The translations under genes and the position numbers were made by a program. Below are positions 49,992-60,459 of a stretch of 64,000 nucleotides of DNA, piece by piece. The notes under the pieces were generated by a model, which saw nothing but the letters and a program-made list of their open reading frames with translations, was not told the DNA's origin and searched no databases. This stretch comes from Cryptomeria japonica (lineage: Eukaryota > Streptophyta > Pinopsida > Cupressales > Cupressaceae), in contig NC_081412.1 of NCBI RefSeq assembly GCF_030272615.1, positions 664,728,481 to 664,792,480 of the forward strand. The letters run 5' to 3'. Positions within the stretch are counted from its first letter, which is position 1; the number at the start of each line of letters is the position of its first letter.

Positions 49992-51790
49992 TCACCACAT
50001 CATTTTCGAATAATCATCAATTATTAGCATGAAGTACCTATCACCTTGAAATATTTTGGTCCTTTTTGTACCACATAAGTAAGTATGAATCAAATCATGC
50101 ACATCATTAGATTTATCATGTATTCTCTTAAAAGAAGTTCTAACTTTCTTTCCCAATTGACATTCCTTACATACTAGATTATGAGGCTTTATAATCTTAG
50201 GCATATCTCTAACTACCTTTGTTGAACTGATCTTAACAATACAATCAAAATTAACATGACACAACCTCTTATGCCATAACCAACTCTCATCAATATGAGC
50301 AATCAAACATATCTTATCACTGGTGTTCAAGTGAAAGATATTAATTCCAGTCTGAGTATCAGTTGCAATCTCCAAACTAGTTCTGTTAATGATTTTGCAT
50401 TTTCTATCTTTGAACTGAAGTTGGAATCTTTTATCCACCAATTGACCAACACTTAAAAGATTATGCTTTAAACATTTTACATAGTAGACATTATTAGTAT
50501 TATGCTTACCATCTAGAAAAATAATACCTCTACCTTTGATCATACATGCTTTGTCATCCCCAAATTTGATTTGACCGCCATTGTATTCTTGCAGGGAAAG
50601 AATTTTTTTTTTATCTCCAGTCATCTGATGTGAGCATCCACTATCAATTATCCATTCATCCTTGTCTTCAACTTTTGCTGCTAGGGCCTTTTCTTCATTC
50701 TTGATAATTGGTTTCGTTTCATCTTCCTTTATAGAATAGAACACCCATTCCTTTCCACTGCCAAATCCACTAGTAGAGTCTCTTGTTGGTTCATCATCTG
50801 AGTCATCACTTACTCCTTCCTCATCTGCTATGTAGCATAGTTTATTTTTCTTGAATCTATATTTTTTCTGATTAGGCTTAAATGATTTCTTAACTCTTTC
50901 CTCAAATCTTGCATTCCTTCCAGGACATCTAGATGCAAAATGACCAATCTTATTACATGCAAAACATTTAAAAGGTCCTTTTCCTTCATACTTACTTCTT
51001 GTCAGTCTTTTAGGTACTCTTTTAGCAAATAAGGCTTCAATTTTCTCAAATTCTTCATCCTCTTTCCTCATATCTTCCAATTCTTTTGCGTATAGGTCTT
51101 TCCAATCACTTTTGTCGGTAGATGATGATGCATGAAAAGCGGGTTCAAAATTTGCAGCTCTAGAGGGTCCAAATTCTTCAAGCTCAAAAGTAGATAATTT
51201 CCCAATCAAAATGTCTCTGTTAACTGAAGTGTTTGCCATTGTTCTCAATTCAATAATTGCAGTATCCTTCATCTTGTAAGCTAGTGGTAGGAATCTCAAA
51301 ACTTTAGAAACTATTTCATTTTCACTCAGAGATCCTCCACAACATTGAATTCCCATGACAATCTCATTTACTCTTTCCATAAATGTAGCAATTCTTTCAT
51401 TATCTTCCATCTTCAAGTTCTCATATCTTACCCCGTAACCATCAAGTTTAGCAATTTTGACAGCAGGGTCACCTTCATTTAGAGTTTGTAATTTATCCCA
51501 GATAACCTTTGTAGATGATTTGTCAATCAATCCCATGATTTGCTGATCAGTGAGTGCACACAAGAGGAGTTCTCTAGCTCTGCAATCATTTTCAATATTT
51601 TTTGTCCAAGTCTACAAGAGCAGGATTTCCAGATGTCGGATCATAAGGTGCATATCCTTTCTCATTGATCTCCCAAATATCCTTGCCAAGACATCTAAGA
51701 TGAGTCTCCATTCGGATTTTCCATATCCCATAGTTTGTTCCATCAAGCTTAGGGATTTCTCATCTAAAAATAGTTGCCAGTAGATTTGAA
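49992..51790 (-). pseudogene. copia B1 gag, protease and integrase start
   Basis: The minus frame 51563-49992 is open for 523 codons; upstream, one frameshift away, KLDGTNYGIWKIRMETHL (about 51750-51690) shows the gag start. Gag then carries a UBN2-like capsid region, a CFACNKIGHFASRC knuckle (about 50968-50925), a protease WIIDSGCSHQMTGD with intact Asp, and a pre-integrase segment (LWHKRLCHVNF, C.ECQLGKK). The integrase first catalytic site reads HTYLCGT, Tyr in place of Asp. The frame breaks after DDYSKMMW. This is the longest open frame in the window, but missing catalytic residues and the later damage make it inactive. Confidence 0.9.
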
Positions 51791-51839
51791 GTATTAGTTG
51801 CTCTGAGATCTACCTCAAGCGGTTAAGCTCCTGCAAAAG

Positions 51840-51862
51840 AGGACCAAATCTCTAATACCAAT
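51840..51862 (-). promoter_or_regulatory. primer-binding site of copia B1
   Basis: On the minus strand TTGGTATTAGAGATTTGG follows the LTR end CTAACA after two bases. It is one change from the initiator tRNA-Met complement. Confidence 0.75.
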
Positions 51863-53080
51863 TGTTAGAATAACCCATGGAAAACTGAGAGGGGGGTAAA
51901 TCAGTTGTCAATATATTATATTAATCAAACCATTTTATAACCTTTAACCGGAGCACACAAACTTTGAATGCCGGAATAGCGGAAACAAATACCAATAAGC
52001 AATAAAACTTAAGAATGAAATAGAGAATTAACACAATGCAACCATACCACATAACACCATGATTTGTACGTGGAAAACCTGGTAAAGGGAAAAACCATGG
52101 TGGAAAGCCTACCCACAATCAGATAATACTTCTGCAGAAAGAATGTGATACAATAAAGGGACTGCACATGCAAGAAGGCACACTGCCTAGAGCCTACTGC
52201 TCATTACAAAGGAGTCTCATTGACTACAGAAAGGTTATAACCACCTCAATATAATTGGACAACAATCAAGAAGAATGAACTGCCAATGATAGCATGTACC
52301 ATGCTTGATTAGAGTCCTGGTTAAGCTCAATACTGGATGCCTTTGACCTCTTACATAAACCTAGTTCGATCACCTATGATTGGTAAAATATCCTTCGCAT
52401 ATGATATTTCATTCCATGACCATTACCACCACGATCTACAATGAGATCTTACATCAATTTATACAAACCCTAAGGCCTAAACTAATTAGGTTGGCCACCT
52501 AAAAGATATTACAATAAGATCATTTCATACATCCACATTACAATTATATACCATGTCGGCTTTAGACCAAAACAACATTAACCAATCCATAAATCATCCC
52601 AGTAACATGTAGAGAACACACAACAAGATACCGGTCCATAGCTTGGCCCCAAATATATTCACCATGCTAAAGTGATGTCTCCAATCAGTTGAGGCATGAA
52701 TAAAGATCACCTTGTGCATCCTGAATTTGATTTAGAAGCCGCACTAACACCACTTATGTATCTTGTCAAAGATTCTTAGTAAAAGCTCTATTGGTAAAAC
52801 CCTAAACCCTTACTGGTATAGGCTTACTAGAGTGTATGATAGCATCCGATCATTAAATCAATACCAACTGAACAAAACATATTCCAAAAAAATCAAACCA
52901 AACATATTTCATTGATCCAAACATGTCAGTAGTATCCAACTGATAGTCCCTTCTGCTGGTAACACTAGTTCTTCCACTGGTAACCAAAATCTGTCTGTCG
53001 ATAACCAATCATAACAACTAGTGTTGACATCAATGACAAAACATCAATGCAACACAATAAATTCCTTCATATTGCTAATA
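51863..53080 (-). repeat. 5' LTR of copia B1
   Basis: It starts TGTTAGAATAACCC on the plus strand. It keeps more CG sites (AACCGG, GCCGGAATAGCGG) than the other two family-B LTRs. Confidence 0.9.
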
Positions 53081-53704
53081 GATGTATCTACTTAACACTA
53101 GACCAGATATTTGCTATGCAGTGAGTACACTTAGCCCGTTCATGAGTGAACCTAGAGAGATACATTTAGTTGTAGCCAAGCATATCTTGAGATACTTGCG
53201 TGGAATAGTGGGATATGGCTTGAAATATTCTTTGAGTGTGGATCTAATACTTAAAGGATATTCTGATTTTAAATGGGTAGGAGTGTTGCTGATCGGAAGA
53301 GAACCTCTGGTTGTTGCTTCACCTTGGGATTTGCTATATATGATTTCCTGGTGTAGCAGTAAGTAGTCTTCAGTATCTCTAAGCACTACAGAGGTAGAAT
53401 ACATTGCAGCATGTGTGGCAACTCGCAAAGCAGTGTGGATTCATAGATCCTTGCATGATTGTTTGGATAATCATTGGAGCCTATTAGCATTCATTGTGAT
53501 AACCAAAGCTATGTGAATTTTTTAGTCAATCTAATATTCCATGACAAAACAAAGCATGTTGAGATTCGGTACCACTATATCATAGATATGGTACAGAGGA
53601 ATGCTATTCAGTTGAGATATATTTTTACAGAGGAACAAACAACTGACGTTCTCACCAAGCCTCTAGTGAAAGTGAAGTTTGTGCATTTTCGAGACAATCT
53701 TTGA
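53081..53704 (+). pseudogene. copia A RNase H portion, downstream of the nested element
   Basis: The sequence resumes with YLLNTRPDICYAVSTLSPFM, the segment that follows KLTGSLI in copia pol, so the two halves are parts of one gene. RNase H landmarks follow: a GYSDFKWVG box (Asp present), STTEVEYIAA (Glu), HCDNQS (Asp) and the FTEEQTTDVLTKPL end. Frames change at least twice between 53290 and 53480. Confidence 0.85.
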
Positions 53705-53826
53705 GTTGTGGAGAATGAAGCCCTTGTTGAGAGGGAGTCTCATCATCAGTAATTACCTGATATGTATTATAATGCATTCTTCTCTGTGAGAAAAGTTTGA
53801 GGTATCAACCCTTGTTATGCATTCTT

Positions 53827-55053
53827 TGTTAGAATAACCTGTGGACAACAGAGAGAGGGGGGATGAATCAGTTGTCAACAAATTATATTAATCAAACCAC
53901 TTTATAACCTTTAACTAGAGCACATAAACATTGAATACTAGAATAGCAGAAATAGATACTGGTAAGCAATAAAACTTAACAATGAAACAAAAAATTAACA
54001 CAATGCAACCATACCATATAACACCATGATTTGTACATGGAGAACCTGGTAAAGGGAAAAACCATGGTGGGAAGCCTACCCATAGTCAGATAATACTTCT
54101 GTAGAAAGTATGTGATACAATAAGGGGTTTGCACATGTAGGAAGGCACACTGTCTAGAGCGTAGTGCTCATTACAAGGGATTCTCATTGACTACAGAGAG
54201 GTTTTAACCACCTCAATATAATTGGACAACAATCCAGAAGAATGAACTACCAATGATAGCATCTAATATGCATGATTACAGTCCTGGTTAAGCTCAATAC
54301 CAGAGGCCTTTGACCTCTTACATTAACCTAATTCGATCACCTATGATGGACCCAATCTCCTTCGCATATGATATTTCATTCCATGACCATTTACACCGCC
54401 ACCGATCTAGAATGAGATCTTACATCAATTTATACAAACCCTAAGGCCTAAACCAATTAGGTTGGCCACCTAAAAGATATTACAATAAGATCATTACATA
54501 CATCCACATTACAATGATATACCATATCGTCTTTAGACCAAAACAATATTAACCAATCCATAAATCATCCCAGTAACGTGTAGAGAACATGTAACATGAT
54601 ACCAGTCCATAACCTGGACCCAAACAGATTCACCACGCCAAAGTGATGTCCCCAATTAGTCGAGGCATGAACAACGATCACCTTCTGCATCCTAAATTCC
54701 ATCTAGAATCCGCACCAACACCACTGATGCATCCTGTTAAAGATTCTCCGTAAAAGCTCTGCTAGTAAAACCTTAAACCCTTACCAGTATAGGCTTACTA
54801 GAGTGTATGATAGCATCCAATCATCAAGTCAATACGAACTGACCAAAACATACTCTAGTTTCATCAAACCGAACATATTCCATTGATCCAAACATGTCGG
54901 TAGTATCGAACTGATAGTCCCTTCCGTCGGTAACACTAGTTCTTCTACCGGTAGCTAAAATCTGTCTACCAGTAACCAATCATAACAGCTTGTATTGATA
55001 TCAATGACAAAACACCAACGCAACACATAATGAATTCCTTCATATTGCCAACA
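53827..55053 (-). repeat. 3' LTR of copia B2
   Basis: It runs from TGTTAGAATAACCTG to CATATTGCCAACA and is homologous to both B1 LTRs. The intact polypurine tract (ATCTCCCCCTTTGGC on plus) follows at 55054-55068. Confidence 0.9.
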
Positions 55054-55434
55054 ATCTCCCCCTTTGGCATTGATGGCAACACTAGATGTGAAAAAGAAAA
55101 CATCTAAGTGCCAAGAAATGCCAAAAATTTCTCATAGAAGATATAACAATAAAAACTAAAAAATTCTAGCAACTCCCCCTGAGGAGTGCAGTCCAATCTG
55201 AAACTAATCTGAATCTCTCCCATGCGACATATTATGACATTATTTTTTACATATAAATCTCCCCCTTTAACATCAATGCCAAAGATATGACATAGATATC
55301 AAAATCCTATGAATCTCAAAGCTGACTACTCCCCCTGAGTAGTAGCACCACTATATCAATTTGGAGAAAAGGATAAAGCTGATGATGCATATCGGACTGA
55401 TGCTCTGCTCCATCAATTAAGTTTCCTCTAGAGG

Positions 55435-57225
55435 GGTAGATACCCCTAACTTGTCTCTCAAATATTCAAATGATTCCTTAGACAACAGTTTAGTGAATAT
55501 ATTTGCAATCTTCTCTTTAGTGCTCACATAAACCAATTTGACTTCCTATTCTTCCACCTTTTCCTTCAGAAAGTTATATTTTATTGAAATGTGCTTAGTC
55601 TTAGAGTGAAATACCAGATTCTTAGATATGTCAATAGATGAAGAGTTATCACAATAGATAACTACCGGTTCACTGCAATTTACCTTGATATCCTTCAACA
55701 TTTGCTTAATCCACAAGATTTGAGTGCAATTAGTTGCTGCTTCAATATATTCAACTTCTACAATAGATAAAGAAATGCATGAACGTTTTTGCTAATCCAT
55801 GAAACCAATTTCTTTCCAAGAAAGAAAGCTCCAGTAGAAGTGGTCTTCCAGTCATCAGTATCTCCTGCCCAATCTGCATCTGTATATGGACATAAACTGA
55901 AGTTATCATTTCTAGAGTACCATAAGCCATATTCTGTTGTTCCTTGCAAATACCAAAATAACCTCTTTACTACACATTCATGATTTTCTTTAGGATTATT
56001 TTGATATCTTGAAACAATACTTATTGGATTCATAATATTCGGTCTAGTCTGAGTTAGATATAACAAGCCACCAATCATAGACTTATACCTTGTCAAATTT
56101 ACTAGTGCAGATGTGTCTTCGATATATAATTTCTTACTTGTCACCATAGGAGTACTTACCAGTTTGGAATTATCCATACCAAACTTCTTAAACAATTCCC
56201 TTAGATACTTAGTTTGAGAGATAAAAATACCTTTGTCAGTTTGAGCAATCTGCAAACCTAAGAAAAATCTCATCTCACCAATCATAGACATTTCAAATTT
56301 ATTCTTCATATTATTAGAGAATTCCATGCATAATTTATTTTCACCTCCAAAAATGATATCATCAACAAATACTTCAATAATCAAAATATCATCATTAGTG
56401 ACCTTGTAATATAAATTACTGTCAGCACTGCCTTTAGTTAAACCAAGCTTCAAAAGATATTTATCCAACCTTGCATACCAAGCTCTAGGAGCTTGTTTCA
56501 ATCCATATAATGCTTTCCTTAACCTGCAAACCATATCTTTGTCATCTATCAGTGAAAATCCATCAAGATGCTCAATGTATACTCCTTCCTAAAGTTCACC
56601 ATTCAAAAATGCACATTTAACATCCAGTTGATAGACCTTATAGGTCTTGTATGCTGCATAGGCAAGAAATAGTCTAACAACTTCAATTCTCGCTAGTGGT
56701 GCAAATGTCTCACCATAATCAATTCCTTCCATTTGAGAATATCGTTTACAAACTAGTCTAGCCTTGTTTCTTACAACTTGACCATCCTTATTTAATTTAT
56801 TTCTAAAAACCCATTTAGTTCCAATAACATTCTTATTTTTAGATCGAGGAACTAAAGTCCAAGTCTTATTCTTCTGTATATGATCTAATTCATCTTCCAT
56901 AGCTTTTAACCAATGTTTATCTTTACAAGCTTCAATAATAGATGTCGGTTCAATTTGAGAAATAAGATATACCTCTTCATTTTCCAATCTTCTTCTTGTC
57001 ATTACTCCCTTGTACTTGTCTCCAATGGTTTGATCTTCAGAATGATTTAATTTTACATACCTTGGTGTCTTTTGAACTTCAGGTTCACTGTTCTGATCAT
57101 CAGTCACAATTGAATATTCTGATTGTACTGGTATAATTGTTTTACTATCTTGTACTAGTTGAGACATTGATGAATCAGTTATGATCACTTCCACTATCGA
57201 TTATCCGCCATATGATATAAATTGA
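55435..57225 (-). pseudogene. copia B2 reverse transcriptase and RNase H
   Basis: Minus frames 57194-56589 and 56534-55758 are in the same frame, separated by one TAG near 56590. The first covers the linker and polymerase start ([47 protein letters not shown]). The second has LYGLKQAPRAWYARLDK, the intact catalytic FVDDIIFGGE, FFLGLQIAQTDKGIFISQ, and RNase H TDADWAGDTDDWKTTSTG. The RNase H end lies at 55757-55435 after further stops. B2 is less decayed here than B1, whose motif is FVDS. Confidence 0.9.
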
Positions 57226-57330
57226 TCGTTATGTTTCTCATCCACTTTCACATTTGTGCTCTCCACAATTTTCAACAATCTTTTATTATAACATCTATAT
57301 GCTTTTCTTTGAATTGAGTATCCAAGAAAA

Positions 57331-58521
57331 TGTTATTATTTATTAAGTTGTCATTAGTTTTATGTCCAAAGTCATCCTATATACTCTAGTAAGTAATTCT
57401 ACTGAAATATTCAGTCAGTAAGCACTAAAGCAATCGGTTACAGAAGAAAGGAGTCATAGAGTTAAGTATACACCAAGTTGTCTACCAAGTAACATTTTGT
57501 GTCTACCGAGCAACAAAGAAGGTATATCGAGTAATCTGAACCAAGTAGAAACGTGTTACCAGATTCAATGAACCTAGACACATATGTGGAAACATGTTAC
57601 AAGAATTGAGGAACAGGGAACCATTAACACATAGGAAATTTCACTTCAAGATTTTGTATGATTTTGAGGAAGTTTATCCAATGAAATAATTTCTATGTTT
57701 ATTCATTCGATGAATCTTGTTTGTAAGAGCAAATCATGAATAGATCACCGTCCTAGAGATCTATTTATATAGAGTGATTTGAGAATCAAAATGAGAGACA
57801 TGTGTGATAGAAGAGTTAAAAGGAAAATCATAAGAGGACACATTGAGTTGTGACTATTACGACTGATAGAGATATTCAAAGGTCACCAAAAAGTCTTTAG
57901 AGAACAATTTAAGGGACAGAGGAAAAAAAAAGGGTTTACCAAGTTGATTTATCATTTACCGAGGTATGCTATGAGCAAGGTAATTTCATATTGAGCACAT
58001 AGAATTTGCTATAACATTTTAGATGTAAAGTTGCAGATATTTGTAAAGATTTTATTGAATCATTTGAGTTGTAATAGAAACCTTTAATAGGGTAAAAGAC
58101 TCTAACAACATCTATAAATTGTAAAGCCTTTAACCAGGTGCAACATTTTGTATAAGTGTTGTAAAATCCTTTAGCAAGGTAGATCTAAAGATCTTGATAC
58201 TCCTAATAGGGTAAGCTATCAGAAATAGCTAAACATGTAGCTCTAACCAAGCAACCTTTATTATTACAGTAGTGAAGTTGTGGGTGTCATCCCCACCACA
58301 AATTTTCTCTTTAACAAAGAGTTTCTACGTAACCAAAATGTTTGTGGTGTGGAGTGAAATGTGTATGAATGTTGTTTCTATAATTATGTGTTAGCTTTAT
58401 ATTATGAGATCAGAAGTTGACAATTTATGTTTATCAGTAAGATTGTTTTTGGAGAAATTTTTTGAAGTACTGATTCACCCCTCCCCTCTCAGTACATTAG
58501 CTTTCCTAGTTGGACCTAACA
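57331..58521 (+). repeat. 5' LTR of element E
   Basis: It starts TGTTATTATTTATT and ends GGACCTAACA; TGTTA and TAACA are inverted. It is 1,191 bp. A TTTATATAGAG word near 57764 is a candidate TATA box. Confidence 0.85.
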
Positions 58522-58523
58522 AT

Positions 58524-58535
58524 TGGTATCAAAGC
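58524..58535 (+). promoter_or_regulatory. primer-binding site of element E
   Basis: TGGTATCAAAGC starts two bases after the LTR end and is the standard initiator tRNA-Met type. Element C has the same sequence, while A, B and G carry variants. Confidence 0.85.
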
Positions 58536-58583
58536 TTCAATCTTGGAAAAGGGTTTAATAGCCTAAAGAGAAAGATCTTATCA

Positions 58584-59850
58584 ATGGAAGGCTACAAACA
58601 ATCTTGGAGAATTGTGAATCTTCAAGAAGAATTGGATCATGCTAATCAAGTGATTGCAGATATGTAGAGACAAATGCAAAGATCACTTAAAGTCAGAAGA
58701 AGGTTGTCTGATGATTTACAAGACTCACAAGAGTTGGTAGGACAAATTGAGACATCATCTAAAAATAGTATATCTAAAGAGACTGAAGAAATGATTGGAG
58801 AACTGAAAGAAAAAAACAAAGCACTGACTGAACAGCTGAAAGCAATGAAAAGAGAACATGAGCATTTCAGCACATAGATGACTAAAAATCTTGATGCATT
58901 AAGAACAACTGAGGATAACAGAAGAGACATGGAAAGGGATAAACAACAGCTAGAAGCATTGGTGTCTAAAAAGAATGATGAAATCACAAGAATGACTGGG
59001 ATTCAACATAATCTTTCTGATCAATTGGGTTATGCACATCAAGAAGCAAATCTACAAGAAAATGAGAATCAAGCATTGAAACTTGAATTATCAAGATTGA
59101 CCAATGAACTGAAGTAGAGTAGAAATCAAAGGAAACATTGAAGAAAAGTTATGAAGCATCAAGGATGTTGAATGAAAAACTAAATATAAGGAGACCCAAC
59201 AAAGATGCAGGACTCGGTTATAAAAAAAAAACTCTACCCAGAAAGGGAACAACACCACCGAGAGAGGGGAATCATCAAAGCAAGCTGGAAACAAGGAGAA
59301 CATCAAAGGAAAGAAACCTATTTGCAACTACTATGGAAAACAAGGACATACTACCAACATGTGCCAAATCAGAAAGGGTAAGCAACCGAAAGTCACTAGG
59401 TCTGATGGTTATTGTCACAATTGCAATAAGTATGGTCACACATCTAAACAATGTACGACAAAGTCTGTTATCAATTTTTAGAAGGCAAAATTAAAGGGGT
59501 TTTGCAAAAACTGCAATAGATATGGACACAGTACCGAGAAGTGTTGGTTTAAGCAAAAAAACTATATGAGATCTTCACACCGAGCAAATGCTAGAAGCTA
59601 CCGAACTCACTTAGATAATAACCGACAGTATACTGTAGTACCATGGGATTACAACACTAGGATATGGTGTGAATGTTGTGGAAGATATGGACATATAAGT
59701 GCCAACTGCATGATAAGGTTTGGAATTAACAATTGGAGATCATGGAGATATCATGGTATGGCATGTTTTCATTGTCACAAAGTTGGACACTTGGCTAAAG
59801 ATTGTAGAGATCAACCCAAAGGAGATATTGAGGAAATAAGAGGCAAATAA
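58584..59850 (+). pseudogene. element E gag: coiled coil followed by five CCHC-type knuckles
   Basis: ATG 58584 opens frame 0 with stops at 58665, 58875 and 59115. The encoded stretch is Lys/Glu/Gln-rich with heptad-like leucines (LKEKNKALTEQLKAMKRE, LENENQALKLE-type), a strong coiled-coil candidate. After a frameshift between 59117 and about 59290, frame 1 carries five knuckles: CNYYGKQGHTTNMC (second Cys now Tyr), CHNCNKYGHTSKQC, CKNCNRYGHSTEKC, CECCGRYGHISANC and CFHCHKVGHLAKDC. One TAG lies at 59479. Plant copia and gypsy gags usually have one or two knuckles, so five is unusual. No capsid-type UBN2 motif is evident. It likely coats element RNA. Confidence 0.75.
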
Positions 59851-60459
59851 TAGAAAATTTGGAAAAAGAAGAAAAATGGGCCAGCTAATGAAGAAAGCAC
59901 CTTACCTATCGAGTTAGGTGCATCTACTTCAAATTAATCAATAAAGGTATGAAGGGACTGCATTCTCTCAAGGTTAGATCTTAATAGTTCCTATTTTATC
60001 ATGTACTTAATTTCAAAATCTGCATAATTAAGATGCATTAGCAAGTTTGAAATTCTATCTAGTCTTTTGGAGTACCAAAGAAGTCGGTAAGTGCAAGAAG
60101 CCTATCTAGTCAGTAAAAGCGTAAAAGGAAGTTAATCGGTTTAGTGGAACCGAGTGCATTTAATGTTTTCTTACCTAACTGCACAAAGCCCGATAAGGTA
60201 AAATGTGTACTTAAAGTTCTTCATGCAGTCATTTTACACTTATCGGTTATCAAAAGATCAAAGCTAAGCGATTCAAAGGCGATCAAACATGTCTCGAGCA
60301 AATTTCAAGGTATTTATACAACAATCTCAAACACATTTTCTAGACCAATTAACCGATCAATATCAGGTGTGAACATCTGCATTATATTTACTAAGTCGAA
60401 AGCATTCTCTGGTTAGTTAAAACCCTAAGCTCTTTTGTTAGTAGGAATCCAAGATTGAA
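59851..60459 (+). other. spacer between gag and the second ORF of element E
   Basis: A short in-frame tail (ANEESTLPIELGAS) follows gag. The rest is non-coding except a 90-codon chance frame (60144-60416). TCGGTTA/ACCGAG words recur here. Confidence 0.45.

Larger units (their letters stand above)
43034..53080 (-). mobile_element. Ty1/copia retrotransposon B1, nested in A
   Basis: LTRs of about 1.2 kb at 43034-44229 and 51863-53080 share TGTTRGAATAAC starts on the plus strand and end TTGCCAACA (left) or the decayed TTGCTAATA (right). Coding lies on the minus strand. The primer site is next to the right LTR and the polypurine tract next to the left one. Two later insertions lie inside it (45070-47886 and 48433-48596). 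Confidence 0.9.
39550..53826 (+). mobile_element. Ty1/copia retrotransposon A, split by a nested copia element
   Basis: The primer site and gag start lie at 39550-39656. Coding sequence runs to 43033, stops at a nested element, and resumes at 53081 to about 53704. The flanks of the insert are GATTT (43029-43033) and GATGT (53081-53085), a 5-bp target duplication with one change. Gag, protease, integrase, reverse transcriptase, RNase H in that order define copia. Its 3' LTR is interrupted by another insertion at 53827 and is not identifiable. Confidence 0.85.
53827..57330 (-). mobile_element. second family-B copia copy (B2), 5' half removed
   Basis: Its 3' LTR (53827-55053) is intact, and pol continues on the minus strand to 57330, where element E begins inside the integrase/reverse-transcriptase linker (the TATCCAAGAAA word, which continues in B1 at about 49510). 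The outer flank is TTCTT (53822-53826). It inserted into the 3' region of copia A. Confidence 0.85.

Noticed and set aside
39550..57330. Endogenous pararetrovirus as an alternative for the polymerase genes
   Set aside because: Integrase domains, LTR pairs and copia domain order are present; no movement or coat protein pattern was seen.
18296..58535. tRNA genes suggested by initiator-tRNA-like words
   Set aside because: Only 11-17 bases match and each sits next to an LTR end, so these are primer-binding sites.
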